A DNA stretch of 64,000 nucleotides, taken from NCBI GenBank assembly GCA_963995505.1, contig OZ023199.1, positions 4,273,906 through 4,337,905 of the forward strand, in the 5' to 3' direction. Position 1 is the first letter of the stretch; each line of letters opens with the position of its first letter. This DNA is from Hypericum androsaemum (lineage: Eukaryota; Streptophyta; Magnoliopsida; Malpighiales; Hypericaceae). A model generated the notes under the pieces. The model made no database searches. It saw nothing but the letters and a program-made list of their open reading frames with translations, and had not been told where the DNA came from. Below are positions 33,041-44,790 of the stretch, in pieces. The position numbers were made by a program, and so were the translations under genes.

Positions 33041-36000
33041 TCAAGGGTTTTCGAATGCTATTGACATGAATGTGTCATCGTCTAAAAGTGAGTCAAAATC
33101 AATAAGGTCCTTGTCACCGTCAGCTGCTTCCTCGGGCGTGTTGATCACCATATCAGATCCCTGTAAGAAAAAATTGTTAAAGAGAACACTACATTATAAA
33201 GATCCAGCAAGTATGGTTCACAGTCAGCTACGTTATGTGCAGAGGACTCGTCTATGCTACTTGGTATTTATAACATGAACAGAGGTATACCTTAGAACTT
33301 ACAAACCAAAAGAGGAATGTCATTTTTTTTAAGGAAAGAGGTATATAGTTGGGAAAAATAATACTTAAAAAATAGCCATGTCGAGGGAAAACATGAAACT
33401 GCATAGAAATCCATATCCTCGTACCTTGGGTTCGCGAATACCTTCAACAACAGTTAGCAGCCTTCGGTACTGTGCCCGGCCCTCTGGATAACCGATCATA
33501 GATTTCACCCTAGTAAGTGCATGCTGCATCCTTTCTTCGTTTTGTTTCCTTCCTTCCTTGAGGACATCATAAGCATCCTCTGGTGGGGGCAGGGCTTGCG
33601 TACTTTGCTCCTTAGTTAGAGCATCACGGCGGAACCCTCGTAGACCACTTCCTTTACGTCTCCAGCGCAAAATAATCTTCTCCACAATTCCGACTGACCA
33701 TATCAGTGGTTTGTATTGCTTTCTTGCCTGGTGTCCTCTAACATGAGCCTTCGCATAAGACAAGACGATGAGCTCTTTGTCCCCGAAAATCCAAAAAAGT
33801 AAAAAGGGCATAGCATTGTTTACATGTATTAATGAAACACACTATGAAAAGTAAAATATCGGAAATAAAGAGAACATATCTCACTGGAACAAAAGAGCCT
33901 CAATAACACAAGGACTGCGAAAAGTAAAACCAGAAACCAACCTGAATTTTAACAATTCTTTCCCTGATTATGAGAAACTCTTTTCTCTTCTTCCAACCGC
34001 GATATTTCTTCTGAATTTGAACTGCAGCAGCATTAACGACCCCAAACGCATTTGCGGACTTGCCAGTCTTGGAAGAAAGGAAAGAAAGAACATGATCATC
34101 TGAAATGTCGAACTCATCTTCACTCTCAGTTAACTTTTTCCGTTGGAAAGACTGCATCCTAAATACTTGATATATTCTGCTGGCAGCTTGAGTAGCATTG
34201 CGTACAGCGCTAAGTGAATCTTTCAGTGATAACTCGTCTTGAGCAGCATTGTAAGTCGCAGAAATTGCTGTTCTCTCTTCAATTGTCTGTACAGCTTTTG
34301 TTCCTGAAACATCTAGCACACCGTCTTTCTTGGGTTCTTTCACTGTGAGGTCTTTAAGGAAGTTGGTCAAAGATGACTCTGCCAGAAAGCCAGAGATCCC
34401 TTTATGCCCATTTTCAGAAGCAAGATCTGCTGGAGGTCTACCTAAAGGAAATTCTGGAGACGGATCGGTCAATGCACCGGTAGCTGCACCAAGTGAGACA
34501 AGAACACACACAGTATCCTCTCTGCCAGTGAAAAAATAAAAACATTTTACAAGGTTAGTGGGATCTGAATCATAAAGGAATCAATCAATTAATTAACATC
34601 TAGTTCAAAGAAAAAAGAGAGTTAATTAAGCAGTTTCAGCTGTCAGAAAAAGGATGAAGTTCACAAGCACTTGCCTGCCATAGAATGCAGCCCAGTGTAG
34701 GGCTGTCCACCCATTGACATCGCGAAAATTGATACTAACTCCAGCAGCCACGGTTGGTTCAATGGCCCAGTTAAGACCAAGTGCAGCAGTCAAATGCAGA
34801 ACACCTTGCCCATCGTCATCCAAGATGCTTGGACCTTTACCACCCTCAGCTACCTTATGCAAGAGCCAAGAAAACAATTTCTCTTTCATTTGATCCTCGA
34901 CATGTTGCCTTCTCGCCACTGCAAAGCTGGATAATTTTTCACCAGAAGCTGCCTCGGTCATCTGGTAATTTTGCCCTTCCTCTTTTAATGACAGAATTCT
35001 GCCGATTATCTTTCGTTTCTCTATAGAACCATCGAACAGAGAATTGGAAGAGCAAGATGATCTGACAGACAATAATTTCTCCAGTCTAAGATGAAGAAGA
35101 AGCTCAATTTCGCTACAATGAATGTCACTGATGTTAATGTCTTCAGGACCAGGGCGATAATCAAATTCCCGCACCTCACTACAAGCCAATCTATTTGAAT
35201 TTGTGATATAAAAAGGAACCCTGCCAGCAGCATGATGTGGGCACCGACAACATAAGACCCCATCAGTTAAAACCTCTGCTGGAACCTCGACCTCACCAAA
35301 CATACAAGACCAATTACACTTGACAATCTCTTCATGACCCTTCAAAAATGATCCGAAAATGAGGACCTGTAACATATGGCAAGTCAGAACAAGGAAATTC
35401 GTCATTTTCAGAACGCATTGCCTAAGATGGGAAACAGAATCCAGCAGAATACTAAAGACTCCTCCAAGATGCAGAACTAGAAGTCAACTATCCTTCTATT
35501 AGAAGAAACATCAAAGAAAGAAAGGAGATATTAGCTCCAAAGAGAAGATGAAATCGCATTATACTAATGAAGTGAAAAAGTAAAGTCAAGCTCCAGACAA
35601 ACAAACAATGCTGACATGTTCTACAAACCAATTATTGTAGACAGTCACTAACAACAGTATCGACAGAGACCACGAACACTAGTTAACTTGTAAAGCAGCA
35701 AAAGCTAAATAAGATGTATCTGAAATGCGTAGCATACCTCTGTTTCCGAGCCTAAATAAGACCACTTTGGTGAAAAGTCAATTACACTGAAAAGTTGATC
35801 TTGCGAGAGAGAGGGGCTCAAGGATGAGTCATCAATTACATTGTCGCATTCTTCCGCGTTCCATGCAAAAGCAGATGAGGATCGCATATTTAAATCATCT
35901 ACCTCCGAAAGCTCTTTACTGACCCAGCGAGAAAAGCTGTCAACTTTTTTCAATCCTTCTTCTGCACTTAATAACGACTGTTTCATAACAAAAGTATGCT

Positions 36001-39000
36001 TGCCATTTCCTTCAAATAAACTATTATCAAAATTTGACTCGGTTGGTTGATGAGATTCTGTGCTAGCAAGCTGCATATGAAAGTTCTCCAGGCTGAGCGG
36101 CTGAGTTTGCTGATCAGGAACAGAATAGAAGGACTCCAATATATTTTGCGTACTCAGATCTTGTGCCCTTTGCTCAAATAATCTAGAATTCCAATCATAT
36201 GCCAAGTCTGGATCTAACGACGGGTGCACCAGACCATCAGACAGGTGCAAGGAGCCCCTCTCAGCTGGAATCTGAAACTGGCATTCGAAAAGCTAGATTA
36301 AAGGGAGTCACATGAAGGTCTGCTGAAGCAAAAGGTTGCTGAACAAAGTAGCAGATCATGCTTTGAACATACAGGAGCTTATGACCAAAGAGCGCAACAT
36401 TAGATAAATCCCTTAAAACAATCTTTAGAGCATTTGCAATGGATAATAAACTCTATTTTTTTGCTAAATCAAACATTCTAAAGTTAACTACGCTGTCAAA
36501 CATTGTGATCCATAAGATAAAATCTACCAACCAAATTGGAACAACAAATAGAAAATCCAAAAATAATCAAATATGACAGCAAACAAAATATAGTAGCAAG
36601 TAGCAACGATCAAATACAACTGGTCAGATACAAGAAAGATTCAACAAGTATCATAAAGATTCTTTCAGGAGACTCACTAAATTTAACAAAGTGGTACAGA
36701 AGTGTTATTTACATGCGACATTGGCAACCAAGCTGACTAACCCAAACCATATGTAGAAACAAACAAATAAATGACAATCTAGGCAAGCCGGAGCTAGTCC
36801 GAGTAGTACTAAAGAAGACAAATACCTGCCAATCTGATTGGAGCAATGGAGAATTATCAGTGTGGTTGGAATTTGTTGAAATATGAGATGGTAAACCATC
36901 GTATCCAGCTGCGCATTGCTCAAAGACTTCTTGCCAGGTTCCTATACTCCCAGACTCGGTAGTTGCATGACTATTATTGCCTGATGTATCTGCAGGAGAA
37001 CGGGAAGGAGTGCCTAGTACAGAAGATGATTGACTGTTAGAGAATTGTGCGGATCTCCATAAACCATCTTTAGAATTACCCACTGCAGGACTATTTTGAA
37101 TCTGTGTTGACCTATATGAATGGTTCATGGAATTTTTTTGGTGGCTATCTGCTGCATTCAATTGAAAACAATGATTTAAGTGTCTAGGTATAGAAATAAC
37201 GTATTTAGCAATCACATCCATAAGATACCTGAATCAGCATCTTCATATAAACACGAAAGAGTGCTAGTCGGACTAGCAGAATCAGTATTTCCCGAAGGCT
37301 CATTAATGTGATCTGCAGAGAAGCTGTTCAAAGGGCTGCTACTTAACCTATTACCCTGGAAAGAAGAAATTTGGGATCAGCTGTAAAATACATTGACAAA
37401 GATGATTAGCCATTCGACTATCCTGATAGAGATAACCTTCCACAAAACACAGATAATCAATTGCAATGCTAAAAGGCAGCCTTCAGAGGAGAAAACAAAT
37501 AGCGGAAAATTTCTTTAAGCATAGAAGTGTTAGGTACAAACCACCTAAAAATTCCTCCCATTATCAAATATTATGGTAACGACTTGGTCAAATACAATAG
37601 TAAAATAATTGGAATTTCAAAGCACCTTTTGATTCAAATAACCATCAGAGACAAGCGTAGACCTAAAATTCCGATATAGAGCCAGAAGTACTAAACCATG
37701 GCAACATCTTCCAATTTATACAACCCTATAGGTGTAGAATTACAGCAAAAGAATTGTTCCTGTCCAGTCAGATGATGAATAACAACCTAAATGGAAGAAA
37801 CGCCCAAAGAACTTTAAGATCAGACACTATTCTATCTTGAAGCCAAACTTGGGACAAAGTGCACTGAGTTTTACAAGGATCATGAACAAGATAGGACTAC
37901 CTTTACTTCCAAGTAATGAACAAAAACAATGTGTGTCAACTCCCTGCAGCAACAAAGGCCATCAGTATCACAAAGGCAAAAAATGGGAACACGAAACTAC
38001 AAAAATAACTTATTTCCCTAGATAATTAGATTAAACAATCTGGATTTGAAGTAGTATCCACGAAAGAAACCAAATTCATGTCGTATAAAGAGCACAAGGA
38101 AATTCATCAGGGGACCATAATGAAGGTAGAAGGATAATTCAAAACAGAAAGAGAGACAGAGAGGAAGGTATGAGGAGGAAACTGGAGGCCACCTGGGTAA
38201 TACCATTCACTTTCTAGAAGGATAAGGAAAAATACAACTATTAGAAAACCATGCATCAGATTTATGCTGTTTTTCAAATCATGCATTTGGGAATTTCGCC
38301 CCAAGATAAACGTAATTAAGAAAAAAAACGGATCTAAGAAAGTTGTATTAAAGTGAAGAGACCTGGAGCATACTGGAATTGCAGGACTCGTGCATAGTAA
38401 AGAAGCAGTGAACAAGGTAATAGCATGTTTGGTGGGCTTCTTTATAAACCAAATCCAATCAGCCCCAGTCAGGAAAGTTTTATCAAATGATGAAGAGACC
38501 AGACCAAAGGACGTATGTAATATATAAGCGACAGACAAGGTAAAGCCTATATTTTGGCTGCTTAACAGACAAAATTCAACTTGGCAATCAGTTCACACTT
38601 ACTGTTCAAGCATCCAGTAGCTCCGCCTCTGAAAGTTTTCATTATCTTCCCCATGAGCATAGTAACAATGTAAAACATCTATGCTTCCCACCTGTTATTG
38701 TTTACAGCAAAATTCATAACAGGACAGTATGAAGACATGTTGCAAAGAGCTGGTATCCAAAACTACGGAAGAAACATGATCAACCTTGAATGCAAAACAT
38801 TCCGAGTCACAATTTCCAGGTCTAAATAGACTTGATCGTGACAGCAATCAAGGATTGTTACTTCCAGACATACCTTCAACTTCTCATGAGCTTCCTTCAC
38901 AGTCTTTCCATCCTTTTTCTTCCTCCAGTTATGGCCATCCTTCCGAAAGTATCTCAAGACCTTTCGGTCAAAAAGAAAGAGAGATCCACCTACAACAGTA

Positions 39001-41004
39001 ATATGCTATCACTCTACTGCCAAAAAAATACAAACAACGGAAGAAACAGCAGAGCAGAAACTTAACTTGAAACAGTCTTCCTAAAAAGAGCATCATTATA
39101 CCCACTAACAAGAATATCATCACCACTATCTAAACATGTTAAACTCACCCATCACAACAAAGCATGATAAACAAGCAAGTATTTTCCTTTTTATAAGAAA
39201 ACAAATCCGGCACAAAAAGTAATGCCAAAACATTAATTTGACGAGTCAACTGATGGTTGCAGCTGATAGGAATCCAAGCCAATAATTTTCATCTCAGTTC
39301 TCCAGGTTTGCAGCTCATATATCAGTACATAAAATAACAAGAGGGATATTAAAAAGACCCAAAATACAGAAGAGTTGTCTCATTTGTAACCTTTCATCTC
39401 TGAATTCAAGCAAGAAGAACCTCTGCATATCATCCATTAACAGTTTTCATCTCAAACAAACCATTAACAGAGCAACAATAAAATATAGGCCTGAATGCAA
39501 AGAAGTGAAATGAAGTTGTAAGGTCTGTTCAATAACCAAATTTCTAGAGCCAGTGTATCATCATCACCTCGGCATGTGAAAGATAAAGCACCATAAGGGA
39601 TTGACTACAACATTCCCTGAGGTAATAGGAGTACACCATATCAACAAAATTTCTGATAATCTATGGAATATCAGTTTCTCAACAACAGAGACGTAAAGAG
39701 CCTCAATGCTAAAGCACTATACTATATGAATAATAGAGATCTGATAGTTTGAGGTCATACTGGGAGGCCTATTAGGAGACTCTGCTGAACACTGAAATTT
39801 CTGGTAACTACGGAGGATTTCGCATATCTCAGCAGGCCGCAACCAGCGATGCTGTGCCTCACTGAACAACTGCTGCATATCTGCCCATCAATAATAATAA
39901 TAGCATCAGCCAAGCAGATAGGAAATATCATATCAAACTACAAAGGAAAGCATTTCAAAGGTATAATGTTGCATCAGAAAGAAGAAGCAAGGTCTCCCCT
40001 GAAACTTATGAGAGCAGAACTTGCCAACTTGCAAGTATAAGATGGTAAACATAACTTTCACACGATTACATGCAACAACAAATTAATTGAGAGCACTTGC
40101 CACATCTATCAAAATATGCAAAAAAAAAAGAGTGAATTGTCTAACTCTCTTTTTCTTTCACACAATCAACTGTCCATGAGTCTTTAATCCCAAAAGTCAC
40201 CCTTGCTTGTACATTCGCAAAGGCTTTTCACATGGCTCGTAGCTACTAAGCTTCCAAGCGATTGGCCAGAACAACACTCAACGCGACAAGGCTAGACAAC
40301 AATACATTCAGCATGCAGTTTGCAAGGAATGCAGATTGTTCTAGAAGGCTGTCCTTCAACCTTAAAATAAACACATAGCATAGCCCTCCCCATAGGGGTC
40401 CAAAGTTCCAGAAAAGAGAAACAGACAATAGCAAATAAGTACCAGAGACGGGTTAGCGAAGAAAAATTATGCAATGCCAACATCATGCTGGATGCAACTC
40501 CCGCGCTGTAACTCAATTAACAACACCCCCAAAGACAATCAGGAATTTGACTACAGGAACATGATGCGCCCGCACAAATCATTGACCAAAACCGATCAGT
40601 AACTAATCTCCTAAAGATAGCAAATGTAAATTAGTAAAGAACACATTCAGCTCATAGTTCAAGTCCTGCTTCGGATCGCCAACTAAACCCCGCAACCATT
40701 AACACAATCCTCAATCAAAGCATCCAACTAACTCTGAACCTCCAAGACACGGCCGTAACGATCCACTCTTCAGAGAAACCCTAACTTCCATATCTTCTTC
40801 CAAATCAGAAAGCCATAACACTAAACCCTAACGATCGATCGTTTATCGTCCCAATCCGACTTATCTCGAAGAACATATTAAATTCACTAGTACCGGCAGC
40901 TCAATAAGCTAAATCCTAATAGAAAACCTAAAGCGAAAAGCACGAGGAAATTAACAAATCTGACCTAATCGGGGGGCCAGCGGAAGCAAACCAGGATCCG
41001 CCAT
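33041..41004 (-). CDS. CAMTA: Calmodulin-binding transcription activator, CAMTA1/2 type
   Basis: Twelve coding exons: 41004-40965, 39880-39761, 38989-38874, 38691-38603, 37943-37901, 37355-37229, 37148 (or 37151)-36826, 36277-35738, 35366-34675, 34521-33942, 33748-33425, 33160-33041. All phases join, giving 1037 (or 1038) residues, close to the usual 1000-1050. Domains in order: CG-1 DNA-binding domain (about 15-136, with HRWLRP and FRKDGHNWRKKKDGK), TIG/IPT fold (about 467-538), ankyrin repeats (about 641-745), IQ motifs (about 859-909: IQKKYRGWKKRKEF, VRGHQARKQYK), then the calmodulin-binding segment (IILRWRRKGSGLRGF) and an acidic C-terminus. These factors bind CGCG-type elements and couple calcium signals to cold and defence genes. 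Intron 9 uses a GC donor (GGCAG/GCAAGT); the others are GT-AG. The start MADPG...APRL fits the CAMTA1/2 branch. Confidence 0.96.
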
Positions 41005-41912
41005 GAGACTTCACTCAACCTAGAGAGAGAAAGTGAAGGCAACCGAATCGAAGTGATGTATATAGGAGGGATTTCTGGAAGAAAACCGCTTCCCCTCTCT
41101 CTCTCTCTTATTTTACTTTACTTTTTTTCTTTATTTAATTTATCGAGACAAGAGAGAAGAAGGGGTTAGATTAGAGGTAGGGTCAGCGACTTTGACCGGA
41201 TATGTTTAGCGAGGACGATGATGATGTAAAAGTATAACAATTATAATAATAATATTAGTACTTATGATATAATTATTAATAATGTAAAAGTGACCCCAAT
41301 TGATTTGTTATAGAGAGAGAAATGATTTTGTTGTTTCTCGCTCTAAGTGTGAACTGGTCGGAAAAAGCCTTGACTCCGGGAAAAGGGAAGGAGGAAGGAA
41401 AGTGCAAAGGATTAAGGAAGGTTCCTTCTACCTGGTGGGAGGGGGAGGGAGGGAGGGAGGAAGGAGCGAGGCGGGGCCCACCTTGAGCTCTTAAATCCAA
41501 CCAGAGACTAACACGTGGACTTTGTGGTTTTCTATAGAACTGCCAATGTGTTTGTGTTGGTTTTTTTTTCAATATATAAAATTGATTAATCTAGTATCGA
41601 GTTAGATATATTTTGTAAAATATTTCAAAAAATTTGTAACAATTATTTAATATTAGCACGTTTGTAGTAGTCCAACTCAATATCTAAACTATAATAATTC
41701 TCAATCCATATAAGTATTTGTTGATTTGTTTTTGGTTTTTTTTTTGGGAAAATGTCAGCAAATGCACGTGGAATAAAGTCCGCTTTTTTATTTTTACGGA
41801 AAGGCATACTGTTCCCTTTTTTTGGTTCGGTCACCGACTCGTGACTTTTCAACGTGCTTGTATGGCGGCGTTCGCCCTGCAAATTTTCAATTTTGGACTG
41901 TTATTTTTTTAA

Positions 41913-42259
41913 GGGAAAAGTCCACTTTAGTACCCTGTGGTATCGCCCAAAATTATTTTAGTACCCTGTGGTAAAAAACCGATCAATCGAGTCATACTTA
42001 TTCCAATTAACATCAAAAAGGTCCTCGGGCAGCTGCCCGGACCTGCCCGAATACTGCCCGGACTCCGGGCAGTGTTCATCAAGTTTTGGTGACGTGGCTG
42101 GCCACGTAGTCCGGGCAGTGTTCGGGCGGGTCCGGGCAGCTGCCCGAGGACCTTTTTGATGTTAATTGGAATAAGTATGATTCGATTGGTCAGTTTTTTA
42201 CCACAGGGTACTAAAGTGATTTTGAGCGATACTACAGGGTACTAAAGTGGACTTTTTCC
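41913..42259. mobile_element. Fold-back MITE with 9-bp TSD
   Basis: A 347-bp element that is an inverted repeat almost throughout. It starts GGGAAAAGTCCACTTTAGTACC and ends with the reverse complement. The inner arms are near-perfect through the ATTAACATCAAAAAGGTCCT block, with GGGCAGCTGCCCG palindromes near the middle. The direct repeat TTTTTTTAA flanks it at 41904-41912 and 42260-42268, consistent with Mutator-like mobilisation. No coding capacity. Confidence 0.93.
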
Positions 42260-42304
42260 TTTTTTTAAAGGAAGACTAAAATTCTCTTACTATTTTTCTG
42301 ATTA

Positions 42305-42940
42305 GAGAAAATTCATTTTAGTACTTTATACTTTGACGTATTTGCACTCCAGTATTTTGTGATCAAAATTGTTGAGTAGGTGACATAGATTTATCAACAC
42401 CTTAACTTTGAATTTTTTTAGGACAAAGTTCCTTTATCTCTTATGAAATAAACCGATGAGCATTAGCTCTAACGATATAAGATAGAAGTGGTGATTAGGC
42501 TTAGAATAACTATGATTCAAATTTATTTGTCACAAAATTCTACTTATAAAAAAACTAGTTCCAAAATATCCAAACAAAATATAAAATATAAAATCTTCAT
42601 TTTATTCTCTGGCAGAGGAAAATGGTAGACTGAAGATAAATCTAATAGCCATGTAACCGAATGTGGCAAAAGTTGGGGAACCGTATGTCTGAAAAAAAAT
42701 TAGCATGCGTTGCAAGGGTTTGACCAAATGAGGAGATGGCGAAGCGAATGGAAAAAAAATCAGTTTCATTTTTTGATTTTTTATTTTGAACTTTTGATTT
42801 TATGAGAGTTATTGAGTATTGTTGTTCTACAAAGATGGTCAAGTAGCTTAAATCTATGTCATGTAGTAGGTTATTCTCAAATCACAAAGTACTTATGTGT
42901 AAATACATCATAATATAAGATACTATAATGGACTTTTTCC
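42305..42940. mobile_element. Diverged TIR element, related termini
   Basis: The left end GAGAAAATTCATTTTAGTAC and the right end (reverse complement GGAAAAAGTCCATTATAGTA) are inverted and extend inward for about 100 bp with moderate similarity. The termini resemble those of the MITE at 41913, so it is an older member of the same group. A target duplication is not clear. Confidence 0.7.
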
Positions 42941-44163
42941 TTTCTAAATTGAACTAAATAGCTATAAGCATGTGATATGATGAAAACAATCGATGTATAA
43001 GTTGCAAAAAAAGATGGCCAAAGATTATGGTAAGGAACATATATAAAATATATTAGGTAGTAATTATAATTAAATAAATAGTAAAATATTATCTAGTTCA
43101 TGTATTTAGAATAAATATGTTGATTTTTTTATATAAAAAATAACATATTGGATATAAATTATTATCTTCAATAGACACGTGATTCCATGTGATGAAAATA
43201 GTCATGAAGTCTAATGTGATCATATCGTTTGCCACTTGACCCTTTTTCTTGGCCAAGTTGCCACATCAGCCGTCCACGTGTACCTGACAGCATGTCTAGT
43301 GAAAGCAATGGACCAGGCCCAACGACAATATAGCCCAAACAAATCAAAGGAACTACCGGTTATTGTGAGGTCCTGATTTCGATCATGATTAAAGATGTTT
43401 GTAAATCATTAATTGATGATTAATGTTAAACTATCAGTTAGTTCGCGGTTCAACTTGCGAGTTCCATTTGATTTTTTTTAATGAAAAATATTTTGTATTT
43501 TTATTTTATAACTTTAAGATTTTAGAAAAGATACAAGATTTATTTTAAACCTAATGACTTTTAACTCTTGAAATAGTAAGGAAATATTATTTCAGATTTT
43601 CAAAAATAATGAAATTAAGTATTAATTAAGTCGATGATTATGTTCGACAATTTAACCGCAATCGGTGGTTCTTTTAATAGTAAATTCACAGTTAGTTATG
43701 ATTAAGCAATCAAATATTATTTTTTACCATCATTGACAATTTTGTAATCGCAATCAATTATAATTCAAACCAGCAAAACCATTTTGCTGATAATTAAAAT
43801 CGGCCCTTTACCAAAAACAAAACGGACCGACAACCCCGATCGGTAATTCCCGTTGTTGCACTAAAAAAATGGAAATGATCCGCCGCAACAGAGTACAACT
43901 CTTGGGAATCTACAGCTAAATTCCACAAGAATCGTGCCCGTTAATTCTCTTTCACCAAGAAATCACACCCGTTAACAACCGATCCGTCAAGTGAACCCTG
44001 ACATATCCGATCCTAGCACTTCCGCTTCCTCAATTCCTCGCTTTCCTGGTCCCTTCGTTACTTCAACCGCCAAAGAGGAACAAAAAAGAAAAACTTCTCA
44101 TGAGATAAAAATATTATCTAGATCAATTCGGTGACTATTAAAATGTTATCTAGACCTAAGTAT

Positions 44164-44565
44164 AAGGTTTTAAAAAACGATTCGGATCTGAATTCCTTCC
44201 GTCCTCTGGTTTGATTGAGTTGATCGATGATCCAGGGTTGATCGACCCGACTAGTCAAATTTTCGGTAGAATCAAACCTTTATTTTATTTTTATTATTTT
44301 AAAATAATATATAGATTAAATAGTCTAAATATAGATTTTAAAATTTAAATTTCTATCAATTTATTTCATCTCCAATTCATTTTTATTTGTTGGTTTGATT
44401 TATTATGCATTGATTTGAGAAAATTGAATTTTTGATGCTATATTTTATTCAATTTGTGTTGATTTCAAATAAGATCTAATCAGACTGGACAATGTGGATA
44501 AAAAAATCCGATTGAGCCGAATTTTTGGCGTGGCTAGCCCAAACCCGATTGCCAGTTAAAACCTT
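44164..44565. mobile_element. Possible hAT-like TIR element
   Basis: Ends read AAGGTTTTAA and TTAAAACCTT, with further loosely inverted sequence (GATTCGGAT against ATCCGATTG). Flanks CTAAGTAT and CTAACTAC are a weak 8-bp match. No coding sequence. The call is tentative. Confidence 0.4.
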
Positions 44566-44790
44566 GCTAACTACACTCTAAATTTAATCAAGATATTTTA
44601 ATGTATTGGTGTTGAATTATTAGTTAGAATCGTGTCATGTTCGAGCTCGATCAGTTAATGCAATGAAAAATTATGAAACGAAAGGTCATCACCTAGACAC
44701 CTAGTCATCCATTAGTTGTAATAAGTAATAACTAGAAAGGACTAGAAATATAGAGAGAGAAAAGACAAGGACAGGAGAAATTTGTAAGAA

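Larger units (their letters stand above)
15170..38989. repeat. Tandem duplication unit B (ZAT + intact CAMTA)
   Basis: Second copy of the unit at 640-13913, with the same gene order and strands. It is enlarged from about 13 to 24 kb by insertions at 15494, 16847, about 18042, 20048, 22054, 23147, 24492, a multi-part block at about 25184-30650, and 30871. The CAMTA gene continues intact beyond the unit boundary to 41004, which suggests unit B holds the ancestral gene and unit A the partial copy. Confidence 0.87.
41005..44790. other. Intergenic region between CAMTA and AOX (divergent promoters)
   Basis: The two genes are transcribed away from each other across this 3.8-kb stretch. Near the CAMTA end are a CT/GA microsatellite (about 41095-41109) and a G/A-rich run (41380-41470). 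Three inverted-repeat elements lie at 41913, 42305 and 44164. No gene is visible. Confidence 0.75.

Noticed and set aside
38107..38538. 143-codon minus-strand open frame between CAMTA exons 4 and 5
   Set aside because: It lies in a CAMTA intron, and its counterpart in unit A (13265-13522) differs by frameshifts, so the frame is fortuitous.
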